A stretch of 64,000 nt of DNA from Channallabes apus (lineage: Eukaryota; Chordata; Actinopteri; Siluriformes; Clariidae), in the NCBI GenBank assembly GCA_030522415.1, contig CM060131.1:4916203-4980202 (forward strand), in the 5' to 3' direction. The notes under the pieces are model-generated. The model had not been told where the DNA came from, ran no database searches, and worked only from the letters and a program-made list of their open reading frames with translations. The translations under genes were made by a program, and so were the position numbers. Each line of letters opens with the position of its first letter. Position 1 is the first letter of the stretch. Below, piece after piece: positions 10,917 through 21,775 of this stretch.

Positions 10917-12208
10917 AGTGGTTCTCAAACATTTTCTGTCATTCCCCACTTAAGGGGGTGGGCGAATTTTCAAGCCCCACTTGTCAACAAAATGATAACA
11001 AAATCAACCAAGTTTGTTTATTGAAATATCTATTTCTAAACCAATAAGATCAAATAACACCAAGTTCAAAACAGATAAAGTACACGTGCAATTGTTATAA
11101 AAGGCTTACGTTGTTACTTATCTTTGCATAATTGATCCCATGTTTATTAGCTGCTCAACAATCGTTTGTAGTTTTTTTTGCACTGGCCAATTCTGTATGC
11201 AGCTTTGAATGAAGCCATTTGTGCTTTGCTGTCCACTGATTCAGATGTTACTATGCGATTCTCCTGCTGTCTGTATTCTGCCAGTTTTCTTTGAAAGAAG
11301 TCGAGTGGCTTATTAACGTGACTGGAGTGTGTTGTCTCTAATGCCTCTTTTCCACTGCATAGTACGGCACAGCACGGTTTAGTACAGCTCACTTCAGTTC
11401 GGCTCAGTTCGGCTCGGTTTGCGCTTCCACTGCAGTGTAGTAATGCTTTAGAGTAGGCTGGATTATTCACGTGTCGTTATAGTTGCGGCGCCTCTACTGC
11501 CGTGACATCATCGTAAACGCGCCACAAACAAACACACCAATGGAGCATATCGATGGCATGGTGTTCTTCATTCTCGGCATGTGGATGTTTTTAACAGCGA
11601 GACGAAGGAGTTTGTTTCAAAAGAGGCTGATGGCAGCCAAAGAAAATTTTTGGTTAATACAAAAAGGTGCGTCCGATCCTTCTCTGGCTGTTCTAAATAT
11701 AGCGGTTCTGTTGTGTCTCGTGTCGCAAGTTCAGTGACGCAGTAATGATGATTTTCTCCGGCCAATCAGTGACCAGCAGAATTTACACGTCACGTTTTGG
11801 TAACGGTTCGGGGCACTTGGAACCTCGGCTGAGGTGGTACTAAAAAAAGGACCAGGTACCGGGTACTGTTCCCAGTGGAAAACCCCCCAAAAGTGAGTGA
11901 ACTGAACCGTGTCGTGCCGTACTATGCAGTGGAAAAGCGCCATAAGTGTCTTCCTAATTTGTTGGGTCTCATGCTGTCTGCTGCCAGCAGTTTAAGACAC
12001 AAAACACACATAGGTCTCTCCTCTGCCCCCACCATTCCCACCATGAATCCAAGCACAAGATAGGCTTCATCATATTTTCTTTTCGGCTGGCTTTTTGGTT
12101 GATTAGGCTGATAGTGCTGAATCGCCTGCTTTTTTGTGGTCCATGTAACAAATGTATCCATTGATGTTATTATACCCAATACATACGCTTATACGTTATT
12201 TTAATTTA
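10917..12208 (-). pseudogene. Buster/ZBED-like hAT transposase remnant
   Basis: The left terminus CAGTGGTTCTCAAACATTTTC is followed by decayed coding sequence on the minus strand. Two coding blocks resemble the BED-type zinc finger of Buster/ZBED5-like hAT transposases: ...CVLCLKLLAADSMRPNKLG (about 11945-12060) and THSSHVNKPLDFFQRKLAEYR (about 11260-11335). They are split by a 601-bp MITE (11342-11942). The catalytic core is absent, so this is only the N-terminal coding part plus one element end. A closely related copy with both ends lies at 15702-17293. Confidence 0.75.
11342..11942. mobile_element. PIF/Harbinger-type MITE, 601 bp
   Basis: The terminal inverted repeats are TGCCTCTTTTCCACTGCATA at the left and the reverse complement of TGGCGCTTTTCCACTGCATA at the right, continuing for almost 40 bp. 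The element is flanked by TAA on both sides (11339-11341 and 11943-11945). The paralogous hAT copy at about 16100-16112 preserves the uninterrupted site (TCTCTAAGTGTC), which fixes the borders exactly. The 3-bp TAA duplication is characteristic of PIF/Harbinger elements. No transposase frame is present. Confidence 0.9.
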
Positions 12209-12210
12209 CA

Positions 12211-12630
12211 AACCGGATTCCAAAAAAGTTGGGGCACTAAACAAATTGTGAATAAAAACTGAATGCAATGATGTGGAGATGGCAAATGTCAATATTTTAT
12301 TCAGAATAGAACATAAATCACGGAACAAAAGTTTAAACTGAGAAAATGTATAATTTTAAGGGAAAAATATGGTGAATCAAAATGTCATGGTGTCAACAAA
12401 TCCCAAAAAAATTGGGACAAGGCCATTTTCACCACTGTGTGGCATCTCCCCTTCTTCTTACAACACTCAACAGACGTCTGGGGACCAAGGAGACCAGTTT
12501 CTCAAGTTTAGAAATTGGAATGCTCTCCCATTCGTGTCTAATACAGGCCTCTAACTGTTCAATCGTCTTGGGCCTTCTTTGCCGCACCTTCCTCTTTATG
12601 ATGCGCCAAATGTTCTCTATAGGGGAAAGG
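12211..12630 (-). pseudogene. Tc1/mariner-type transposase C-terminal fragment
   Basis: The plus-strand end CCGGATTCCAAAAAAGTTGGG is typical of a very common fish Tc1/mariner-like family. On the minus strand from about 12626 to 12427, an uninterrupted frame reads LSPIENIWRIIKRKVRQRRP and continues to LVSLVPRRLLSVVRRRGDAT. This corresponds to the last catalytic glutamate block (SPIEN) and C-terminus of a DDE transposase of this superfamily. The N-terminal DNA-binding and first catalytic parts are missing. Confidence 0.75.
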
Positions 12631-12639
12631 GTTACGCGT

Positions 12640-12833
12640 TCTGATCATAAAAATAGAGTAACGAGGCTATTTTTAAAATGTAAGGAGTAGAAAGTACAGA
12701 TAATTGCTTAAAAATGTAAGGAGTAGAAGTAAAAAGTCAGCTGAAAAATAATTACTCCAGTAAAGTATAGATACCCAAAATTTCTACTTAAGTAAGGTTA
12801 CGAAGTATTTGTACTTCGTTACTTGACACCTCT
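12640..12833 (-). repeat. hAT (Ac-like) terminal fragment
   Basis: Read on the minus strand, the segment begins CAGAGGTGTCAAGTAACGAAG and continues with multiple subterminal 'AAGTA' and 'ACTCC' motifs. This is the appearance of Tol2/Ac-like hAT termini in fish. The other end is missing. Confidence 0.65.
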
Positions 12834-13558
12834 GCCTGTATGGCAAACAGAGCTTGGAAATCAGGATGCTACTGAATTTAAAGGTAATTTTAATCTAGGT
12901 GCAGTTCCGAGCCATATCTGTAATATTAGTGTGTTTATAACACCAGGCATTTAGTTGTGTTTCAGATGCACGGTTCAACAAAATTAGTCGTCAGTTGGAC
13001 GCTGTTACACATGTAGCAGAAAATACTGAAGAACACTAAAAAAGTACTTGTGGGAAAAGGGCTTGTGATTTCCTGCAAAAAAAATTAAATTAATTAATTA
13101 ATTTAAAAAAATGAGATTCATACTGTAAATTAATCATTAACATACTGGGCATATGCCAGTACACAAGGTGATAAATACAGTTACATTTCCTGGGATGTTA
13201 ATGTTAGCGAGTAACAGAAATAAACTGTTTTAAATCCAAAAGACACAGGACAGTACTGTTTTAAACCCCACCCCCACAACCCCTTTATAAGTCATAAAGG
13301 TACAAAATACTCTTTATAATCCAGATACATTCATCAGTACTAAAGCACTCAGTGTTTAGCCACTGGGAATTCTAATCAAAATTAAGAATTCAGCTATTAG
13401 AAATATTTTTATTTCACTCTTGTGCCAAACAGAGCTGAGCAACCTTGAGTACTCTGCCTTGTTTAGAAACTGAAATTACAGTAAACATAACATAGTTTCT
13501 GGTTTTTGATCCACAAGTATTACCAGACTATCCGTTCTTTATGTCTTTGTATAAGCAG
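12834..13558. other. No gene recognised
   Basis: AT-rich, apparently unique intronic or intergenic sequence between the hAT end and a candidate exon. No element ends or coding features are visible. Confidence 0.45.
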
Positions 13559-13663
13559 GTAAACAACAAAAGATCACTTCCATCGGACAGGCCTCACTGT
13601 GTGCCTCAAATCAGCCAGCGCCTCTGCATCTCCACAGAAGATCAGGATAGCCCAGAAAGAGTT
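13559..13663 (+). other. Candidate 105-nt upstream exon
   Basis: The segment lies between an acceptor-like TATAAGCAG and a strong donor GTGAGT (13664). It is 35 codons long with phase 0 at both ends (first residues VNNKRSLPSDRPH, last residues QDSPERV) and has no stop. It joins in frame to the exon at 15428, which is also open throughout. In mammalian periaxin the first exons are noncoding, so this could equally be a 5' UTR exon. No domain is recognised. Confidence 0.35.
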
Positions 13664-15427
13664 GTGAGTGCCAGTTATAAAAGTATTTCTACTAAATTCT
13701 GCTATTCTATTTTATACAACATTTTAACTGATGACAGAGTAAAGTAGTGCAAATTAGTTACAATTAACGTAATTGTAATTAAGGCTTTATCTAAATGTAT
13801 AATAGTTATGCCAGTAAGTCCAGTATTATTGTTGCTTGCCTCATTTGTAGTTAGTAGAAAAGCCTAGTCTAAACTAAAACATTGTTTTTGACCACAAACT
13901 ACCGTATCTTCTCCAAATTTAATCAATTGGAAATTGCTTTATAAACATGAACAAGTTGTTATATGTATATTTTATACATCTAAATTAAACTTGAGTAACT
14001 CTCTAAAGTAGCAGCACGGTGGCATAGTGGTTAGCCCTGTTGCCTTGCACCTCGAGGGTCCGTGTTCGATAACAGCCTTGGGTCTGTATAAATGGACTGT
14101 ATACATAGTGTGTTTGTTCATGCTTAGTGGGTTTCCATTGGGTACTCAGATTTTCTCCCACAGATTAAAGACATGCAGCTTAGGCTAATTGGGGCTCCCA
14201 AAATGACCGTAGTTTGTGAGTGTCTATATGTCTGTGTGCCCTACAATGGATTGGCACCCTGTACAGGAAAAAAAGTGAGTAAGCTCTCCAAAGTTTAATA
14301 AATTAAAGAAAAAGACCCTTCAGCTAACCCCCTACTTGTTATTGTTATATATTATTGTTACAACTCAGCTGAGATGCAAAAAAAAAAAAAAAAAACTATT
14401 TTATTGTAAATAACCTGGACGTTGCCAATTCAGTTCTCATATCTCATATCAATTCATATCTCGTGGAAGAATACTTCCGCCAAAGATACAAAAATTAAAT
14501 TGCCTATTTAATTAGTCATTTAGTCTTAGTTGACATAATTCAGTTGCATGGCCAAGTCAGAGAAAGTCTAATAATAACTTAGCAACCACAGAGAGAAAAT
14601 CTGATTGAATGAAATTTAAGATCACACTCCTCTGGGTCCTAAAGATTCAGATGTTGGACTGAATTTTTTTTTTTTAGGAAACAGAATCGGGTTTTATTCA
14701 TGAAGTATGTTGACACACAAGGAATTTGGTTCCGGTTGTTTGTAGCTCTCATAGTACAGACTAAAATAAAAATACTCTGCAAAAACACTATACACAGTAA
14801 TTACACAGCAATCAGTAACTTTAAATAAGGTGAACGGGGTCGGGGGGTGTATGAGGGGGATCCTGAGTATGTGCAGTAGAGCGTAGATTGTAAGGTAGGG
14901 CAAGTAGCCCTGTGTGCATCATACAGTATATACTACCTGTATAATAGGTAGTGTAAAATAGCAAGTAGTAGTGATGTAATGTGCATGTAGGGAGTTTGTA
15001 CAGTACAGTACAATACTGGATGTTTGATTTGTGCAAATAACAATAATTTAAAGACAGTTGTAAGATCCAGTTCAACTGTTCATGAATGTGATTGATTGCG
15101 AAAGAAATGCTTATAAATAAATCAGTAATTGAAGTGACTAGATTATTATTATTATTATTATTATTATCATTATTACTATTATTATTTTAATATAAGGTCT
15201 TTGAAGGACTTAAAGTGCCAAGACTGCTTCTTTGTATTTGTATATGGGTTACATGCAAGAAAGCAAAGTTGTCAAAACAAATGAAAATGGCAGAATGACC
15301 TAAAGGTAATAGGCACCCAATGTATGATTTCCCAGCATCATTTATGTAGTTCAATGCATGTCTTGACCAGGCTCAAGACTTGCCAGTTGACAAACAATTG
15401 CACTTATATACTGTTTGTCTTTTTCAG
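13664..15427. other. Putative intron with SINE and repeats
   Basis: No coding features were seen. It contains a truncated SINE (14011-14275), an A tract (about 14379-14396), an ATT microsatellite (about 15144-15186) and, from 14690 to 15075, sequence that looks like a dispersed repeat of unknown class (blocks such as 'gacacacaaggaatttggtt'). Confidence 0.45.
14011..14275 (+). repeat. tRNA-derived SINE, 3'-truncated
   Basis: Starts GCAGCACGGTGGCATAGTGG and carries the body of the family seen at 18002 and 20403: 'gattttctcccacagatta', 'gcagcttaggctaattgg' and 'atggattggcaccctgt'. It stops before the family's ATTC-type tail. The internal deletion and mutations mark it as old. Confidence 0.85.
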
Positions 15428-15550
15428 GTTCAGAAGGAAAAACTTCATGCAGAGCTAAAACAAGTCCTAAGTAAAAAAAGAAGACACCTGAAACAGAGTC
15501 ACTCAAATCCTGCAAGCATGGAACCGTCAGAGGAGAAGATTGAGCATGTG
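15428..15550 (+). CDS. Periaxin-like gene, exon with start codon
   Basis: The acceptor TTTTTCAG ends at 15427 and the donor GTAAGC begins at 15551. The 123-nt exon is open in phase 0 throughout. I place translation start at the ATG at 15518, giving MEPSEEKIEHV before the junction. With this start there are 20 residues before the conserved VETEA of the PDZ domain, the same number I recall for human periaxin, which argues for this methionine. Upstream in-frame codons (VQKEKLHAELKQVLSKKRRH) could be 5' UTR or an N-terminal extension. The next coding exon is about 32 kb downstream. Confidence 0.7.
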
Positions 15551-15701
15551 GTAAGCTAGAGATTTAATAATCAAAATTACCGCATGAATAATTTCTCACA
15601 GTAGTGCAACCTATTGGAAGACCAAATGCCAAAAGATTAGAACTTTTCCATAAAAGAGACTGAAGTCAATATTCTAGTTGATAGTTCAGGTTGGTGTAGG
15701 G

Positions 15702-17293
15702 CAGTGGTTCTCAAACTTTTTCTGTCATTCCCCACTTAAGGGGGTGAGCGAATTTTCAAGCCCCACTTCGACCAAGTTTGTTTATTGAAATATCAATTTC
15801 TAAACCAATAAGATCAAACAACACCAAGTTAAAAACAGATAAAATACACGTGCAATGGCTATACAAGGCTTACGTTGTCACTTATCATTGCATAATTGAC
15901 CACATGTTTATTAGCTGCTCAGCAATCGTTTGTAGTTTTTTTGCACTGGCCAATTCTGTATGCAACTTTGAATGAAGCCATTTGTGCTTTGCTGTCCACT
16001 GATTCAGATTTTGCCATGCGATTATCCTGCTGTCTGTACTCTGCCAGCTTTCTTTGAAAGAAGTCTAGTGGCTTATTAACGTGACTGGAGTGTGTTGTCT
16101 CTAAGTGTCTTCCTAATTTGTTGTGTCTCATGCGGTCTGCTGCCAGCGGTTTAAGACACAAAGCACACACGTGCCTCTCCTCTGCCCCCACAATCCCCAC
16201 CATGAATCCAAGCTCAAGATAGACTTCATTAGGGGTGGGCGATATAACCAAAATCTTCTAACACAGGAGGAGCAATTTTCTACCTCGATAACGATCACAA
16301 TCACATTTGCTATATCACAATATAGCAATTCGTATCTGAAAATACATAAATAAAAATTCAAACACAAAGAAACTGTTTTACATAATGTAATTTTATATAA
16401 ACTGTGAATTGCTGAGGTTTGCAGCATTTTTTTTTTACTTTGGCCATATTCGTTTGGATGCTTGTATTTCAGATGATAGAAAAGGTTTGACGTGTTTCCA
16501 CCACTTGTTAAAATTGTGCACTTGCGTACCTTGCAAATCACGTTCATATCATTCGTATCACTTTTCTTCTACCCAAAATAAATTCCACAACACAGACGAT
16601 GCACCTTTTTCTTTACAATCTCCTCGTTGTTGGTTTCGTCACATGTACAGTAAGTAAACTCACTGCTGCTGCACTTCTTCCATTGTCGAAGTGTATGTGA
16701 AGCCAAGCACATCAAAAGTGGGACGAAACCGTGGCACCCGATTGAACCGAATATCTGCGCAAATACAGCGCAGCGCGACTATCTGGATAGCGCAGTGATG
16801 ATCTGGTTTATTTGCGCAGCCCGGTGGATCGTGCAGCGCCGCTCGAATCACAAACCTGCGCGACCCACTGTGTTTTATTTAAAAACAATTTATTTAAAAT
16901 GTCAGGACTGTTAAATATTGTTTCCGCCTTGCCATGCCTGTTTTGTACGTGCGCATCCCAGCGGGGTAAAATGTATTTTGATGGTCGGCGCGGTTTATTT
17001 CTGTCAGTGTCACGCAGCGCTGCCCAGTGGGTCGCGCAGGTTTGTGATTCGAGCAGCGCTGCTCAAGTTGGCCCGACGTTAAACCATTATTGTTGCACTA
17101 TGGTTCCACGTTTTCTCCCGGCACACAACTGATGTTATTTTAAATTTACTTGTATTAATGATCCATTTATTTGTTTGTGATTGTTTAGTTTTTTCCTATT
17201 ATTTTCCACGAATTTCCTCTTGTTCATTGCGCCCCACCTGTCATGTCTGTATGCCCCACTAGTGGGGCGCGCCCCACACTTTGAGAACCACTG
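15702..17293 (-). mobile_element. hAT element with both ends (Buster/ZBED-like)
   Basis: The termini are CAGTGGTTCTCAAACTTTTT at 15702 and ACTTTGAGAACCACTG ending at 17293, inverted copies. The minus-strand frame around 15919-16225 encodes a BED-type finger with CALCLKPLAADRMRHNKLG, then RHLETTHSSHVNKPLDFF. This is similar to Buster/ZBED5-class transposases. The catalytic domain is gone. Another hAT fragment is inserted at about 16229. A long inverted repeat (16833-16870 against 17025-17062) lies near the right end. I could not find a clear 8-bp target duplication, so the flanks have diverged or the ends are from different events. Confidence 0.75.
16229..16700 (-). pseudogene. Nested Ac-type hAT fragment with BED finger
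   Basis: At 16229 the host hAT sequence is broken by GGGGTGGGCGATATAACC, a typical hAT-Ac terminus. On the minus strand (about 16547-16410) a short frame reads MNVICKVRKCTILTSGGNTS then NLFYHLKYKHPNEY. This matches the BED finger pattern of ZBED1-like transposases, with the expected second cysteine position altered. Only this N-terminal piece is present. Confidence 0.6.
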
Positions 17294-17544
17294 GGCTAAA
17301 TTAAGTGTGTTTTCAGGAAAAGCAGCTGGCTTAATTGCAGTATGGAACTGGTTAACAATATTCCCTGGACAGAAGATGAAGTGGGGGGATACATCAGGAC
17401 AAAGCTCAGAAAATATTACATTTCCCAGTTACATAATGCTTTGTTTTACTATATGTACAATCATTACAATCATTCAATAATGATAGCCTAAAACGTGAGA
17501 ATATATCACCTGGCTTATGCCAACCACAGGAAACTCACTTCGTG

Positions 17545-17715
17545 ATACATTTTTATTTGTATTTGGCAGACATACTTATCCAGAGTGGCTTACATTTAAC
17601 TCCTTATAGATCAGAGAAGTTTAGGATCTTACTTAAGGGCCCAACAGTGAAAATGTGGCAGTGCTAGGGTTCAAACTCTTCTGAGCAGTAATCCAAGACC
17701 ACTAACCACATAGGA
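17545..17715 (+). repeat. SINE/L2-type 3' fragment
   Basis: Contains the common fish repeat text 'ttggcagacatacttatcc' and 'agagtggcttaca', and later 'gggcccaacagtg' and 'gggttcaaactcttc'. These occur in the LINE-related 3' domain shared by several SINEs and L2 elements. A related tail is at 23690-23900. No head is visible. Confidence 0.6.
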
Positions 17716-18001
17716 GACTACAGGCTTATGTGCCCAATTCTTGAAAAATATGGTCTGTAAGGAATGGTCAGTCGTTTTGTCTTTTGGTCAACCAGTTGTG
17801 TCAAGTGTTTTTTTAAGTAAAAAGTGGTAACCCTAGGATGACACTTGCATAAAGTCCTATTGTTTTACTCAATTGAGTTTAAAAATCACTCAAAGTATTA
17901 ATTGTGTTTCAATGTACTGGATATTGCACCTTTGTGTCACATATTTTCTGTGTGCTCATTTACACAAGTAAATAAAAAAATTATCCACTGTTAAGGCTAA
18001 T

Positions 18002-18362
18002 CACTCACTCACTCTCACTCATCTTCTATACCGCTTTATCCTGTATTCAGGGTCTCGGGGACCTGGAGCCTATCTCAGGAGGTTTGGGGCACAAGGCAGG
18101 GTACACCCACCCTGTAAGGTGCCAATCGATCGCAGAGTACACACATACACACACTCAATCACACACTACGGCCAATTTGGGAATGCCAATTAGCTTACCC
18201 TGCATATCTTTGGACTGTGGGAGGAAACCAGAGTACCCGGAGGAAACCCACAGTAAGCACAGGAAGAACATGCAAACTCCATACACACAGCGACAGGAAT
18301 TGAGCCTGGCAAGGAATCGAACCCGAACAGTGGAGGTGCAAGGCGATAGTGTTAACCACTAC
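18002..18362 (-). repeat. tRNA-derived SINE with 14-bp target duplication
   Basis: The SINE lies in reverse orientation. The tail (ACTC repeats, then 'ataccgctttatcctg') is at the left and the tRNA-derived head at the right. It is flanked by CTGTTAAGGCTAAT at 17988-18001 and 18363-18376, an exact 14-bp duplication, which shows insertion by target-primed reverse transcription and gives the borders precisely. Confidence 0.92.
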
Positions 18363-19159
18363 CTGTTAAGGCTAATATTCAGGCATTCAATTCTTTGCAT
18401 TAGGTGGAGGCAGGGGGCTGTATCCACAGAACTCAGATAGTTGGACCATACAGCAAGGCAGATCAACTTTCATCTGCATTTTTTTTTTCCGTTTTATTTT
18501 GTGAAGTATCGGACCAATTGTCCAACATGGACAATTGGGAAAGCCCCTGATTCTTATGATGGCCAGTCTGTTTATGTATGGAGGATAAATCTTTTGTTTT
18601 ACATAGAAGTTTAGGGACATCAAGTACTGTACATCAGGTTCTCCTACTACATGCAAGCCAGCTACATTAAGATGCATTACATTTTGCATTTTACTGTGAT
18701 GTACTGTAATATTGTAGTATCAGCACTTTTGGTCTATGGATGATTACTGCAGCAGTTCTGCCCACAATGAAGTTTGTATTATGCTTTATTTAGGCCAAAA
18801 TGGTGCTTGTTAAAGATACTTTGGTCCCAAGCAGGCTGGACACTGGTCACGGGCATTGTTGAATTTTGATGGAATAATGGAGGATAAGAAATTTAATAAG
18901 ATTGGAAAATTTTAACAATTCACAAATTATAGTTTATAAATTTAAATAAAAATACAATAAATGTATTACTGTATATTAATTATTGTGTGTTCACAGCACA
19001 AAGCTGTTAAAGTACAACAACATGCCAAGGGCTGTATGTGTTCACTTTGATTCAGTGGTGAATCTAAAATCTTTTAGAATAAACCCTTAATATTTTAAAA
19101 CTACTTCCAAATAGATTTTTCAAATCACATCAATTTGATTTGTATAACACTTATACAAT

Positions 19160-19260
19160 ATACAGTAAAACCTTGGATCGCAATGCGGGAAATCTGTTGC
19201 AATTTGATGATTCTGCAAAATCCTCAAAATGAGGCAAAAGCATATATCACTAGCCAAGTT
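19160..19260. repeat. Possible Tigger/mariner end
   Basis: 'ACAGTAAAACCTTGGATCGC' resembles the terminus of Tigger/mariner-like elements. Only a short stretch is similar and no partner end was found. Confidence 0.3.
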
Positions 19261-19587
19261 GGCGGGTAGTTTATTCTTTGGTATGACAATATATTTTTGT
19301 TCTAGTTTTCTCTACAGGCATCTGATATAATAAACGCATTGCAACGTAATATTACGCGCATAAAACTCCCATGAGCACCTATATCAACATTCTGAGACAA
19401 CTTGTTTAGAACGTGCGTTAACGTCTCTGTTAGCAGTGATAACTTGCGGGAAGAAGCTGTAAAGTTACTCTCAACTGATAGGCCTACTTGGACAATATTA
19501 TGTAGCTGCATATAACTGGTGTTTCAGACCCTGCTGGTACTGTTGTAAATGAACAAGAGGAACAAGGTAAGAGGAAAGTAAGAAAGT

Positions 19588-19902
19588 TTAATGAGAAATG
19601 GAAATTAGGGCGAGATTGGCTAGTTCATTGCAAAGGAAAAAAAAGCACCATGCACTGCCAGGACTGCAGGGAGTTCGGAAACGAGTGAGCGAGGGGTCTT
19701 TCTTTTGTGACTGGCACCAACAATTTTAAACTGGAGACTATAAAAGACCATGAAAAGTCAAACGTACACGTTGGTAGTATCAAGTCAAAACGGGCGAAGA
19801 CGATGGGTTCACTCCAGGACAGCATACAGTAACTTTTAAGTTCTTGGCTGATATGAAGTCGGCTGAGCTGGAGAGAACGGAGCTGCTGTTCCGAAACGTC
19901 CA
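19588..19902 (+). pseudogene. TTF-type zinc-finger fragment (ZNF862/hAT-like)
   Basis: One frame reads FNEKWKLGRDWL then CQDCREFGNE, an in-frame TGA, then SFVTGTNNFKLETIKDHEKS and HVGSIKSKRAKTM before a TAA. The C-x2-C followed by a TGxxNFKxxTIKxHExSxxH pattern is the TTF-type zinc finger of ZNF862/KIAA1586-like proteins, which derive from hAT transposases. Only one internal stop interrupts about 100 codons. No catalytic domain follows, so it is a decayed fragment rather than a working gene. Confidence 0.7.
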
Positions 19903-20402
19903 CGCAATTGGAAAAAAGAGTCGACCATTCACAGACTACGTCTGGATGTGCGAGTAAGTAACTGAAGTGTTTTTTTTATTGTGGAAAAGCCCAGTGTTTT
20001 ATTGTTAGCTAAGCAAGATCACCTAATTGAGTTTATAATGCTAACGTTAGTTAACGTTGTGTTTTCTCTATGGTGGATGAGAAAAAAGGCTTGAAAATAG
20101 GTAGCACAAAATTGTGGCTAGTAAAAAGTCTGAATGGCTAGTGACTCCGGAAATCCTCTAGCCACATTGGCCAGTGAGCAAAAAAGTTAATGTCATGTCC
20201 TGATTATATACCGTACAGTACACCCCAACCCCCTGAAAGTTTTGGAACAACAAGGCCAATTCTTGTTTGAACCCACCCATATTTCACTTGATAAAAATGT
20301 TTAAAAATGAATTGTAAATGTTTAAACAGTTACTGGCCCTGAATGTCTCCAATGAAAATAAAAATACTTGAATGCACTAGGTAATGTACCAATGGACAAA
20401 AC

Positions 20403-20772
20403 ATTCATTCATTCATTTATTCATTTTCTATACCGCTTAATCCTGTGTTCAGGGTCGCGGGGGACCTGGAGCCTATCCCAGGAGACTTCGGGCACTAGGC
20501 GGGGTACACCCTGGACAGGGTGCCAATCCATCGCAGGGCACACACACATACACACACTCACACACCCAATCACACACTACGGGCAATTTTTTAGGAACGC
20601 CAATTAGCCTAACCTGCATATCTTTGGACTGTGGGAGGAAACCGGAGTACCCGGAGGAAACCCACCAAGCGCGGGGAGAACATGCAAACTCCATGCACAC
20701 AGAGACGGGAATCGAACCCAGACCCTGGAGGTGCAAGGCGACAGTGCTAACCACTACACCATCGCGCCGCCT
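20403..20772 (-). repeat. Full-length SINE with 11-bp target duplication
   Basis: The best-preserved member of the family. The tail of ATTC repeats is at the left, then 'ataccgcttaatcctgtg', the body, and the tRNA-derived head ending at 20772 with a CACCATCGCGCCGCC-type start. The flanking ATGGACAAAAC at 20392-20402 and 20773-20783 is an exact target duplication. The family is the common teleost tRNA SINE with the 'ggattggcaccctgtcc' body. Confidence 0.93.
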
Positions 20773-20795
20773 ATGGACAAAACAAAAGGAGAGTA

Positions 20796-21411
20796 TTAAT
20801 AATAATAATAATAATAATTTTTATTTATATAGCGCCTTTCCAGAGCTCAAGGACACTTTACAATGAGTGAAAACAAGAGATGATAATACAAACAGACATT
20901 GAAGTACTAAAGTAGAAAACAATTAAGTCAACAAACAGACAAAAAAAAGAGAGAGAGACAGACATGCAGGACAGGTGGATTCAGGTGCAACCTTCGGAAA
21001 ACAAGTGAGTTTTGAGTAAAGATTTAAATACTGAGATGTTGTTAACAGAACGGAGAGAGTGTGGTAGAGAGTTCCAAAGTTTGGGTGCAATAACACTGAA
21101 TGATCTGCCGCCCATTGAAGAGAGGCGGTACCGAGGGACATCAAAAAAGCCCGAATCGGAAGAACATATGGAATGTAGGGGGCAAGCAGATTGAAAAGAT
21201 AAGTGGGAGCTAAGCCATTTATAGATTTAAAAACAAGAAGAATTTTGAATTTGATAGGGTAGGCAACTGGGAGCCAATGGAGATCGGACAAGATTGTGGT
21301 TATATGAGCAGAGCGTTTGGTATGAGTCAGTATTCTAGCCGCAGAGTTTTGAATACTTTTAGCGTTTCTGTGGTTCGTCAGAGCGCCCACTGGTTTTGTT
21401 ACAGTTTGCAT
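20796..21411 (-). pseudogene. L2-type LINE ORF2 C-terminal end
   Basis: The minus-strand open frame 21411-20923 contains NSAARILTHTKRSAHITTIL, then DLHWLPVAYPIKFKILL and INGLAPTYLFNLL. This is the hallmark C-terminal block of L2/CR1-like LINE reverse transcriptases. The 3' untranslated end lies at the left with TTATTTATATAGCGCC and an AAT microsatellite (about 20796-20817). The upstream RT and endonuclease domains are absent: a 5'-truncated insertion. Confidence 0.82.
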
Positions 21412-21576
21412 ACTTGTATTTTAACTATTACACCTTGCATAAAATCCTTACCCAATTTTGGATATGTTCCAAATAATTTTGGAACGCTTGTGCGAGGAAA
21501 CACTCTAGTACCCTATTTTGGATGTTGTGTGTAATTGCATGAGAAAAATGTTTATGACTATTAACTGTTGATTACA

Positions 21577-21775
21577 ATTCAATTCAATTGTATTTATATA
21601 GCACTTCTAATAATGGTCATTGTCTCAAAGCAGCTTCACAAAAATGAAATAAATTTTTTTTTTAAAGAAAATTTTTTGGAAGTGTGTATGTGTGAGAAAA
21701 ATGTGTCTAGATAATAATGAGATGAATGAATGAATGAATGAAATGTCTGATGAGCAAGCCAAGGGTGACGGCAAT
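21577..21775 (-). repeat. Short copy of the LINE 3'-end repeat
   Basis: Same family as 3238-4035 and 33984-34935. It begins 'attcaattcaattgtattt', continues through 'tggtcattgtctcaaagc' and stops after 'gagcaagccaagggtgacgg'. Confidence 0.8.
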
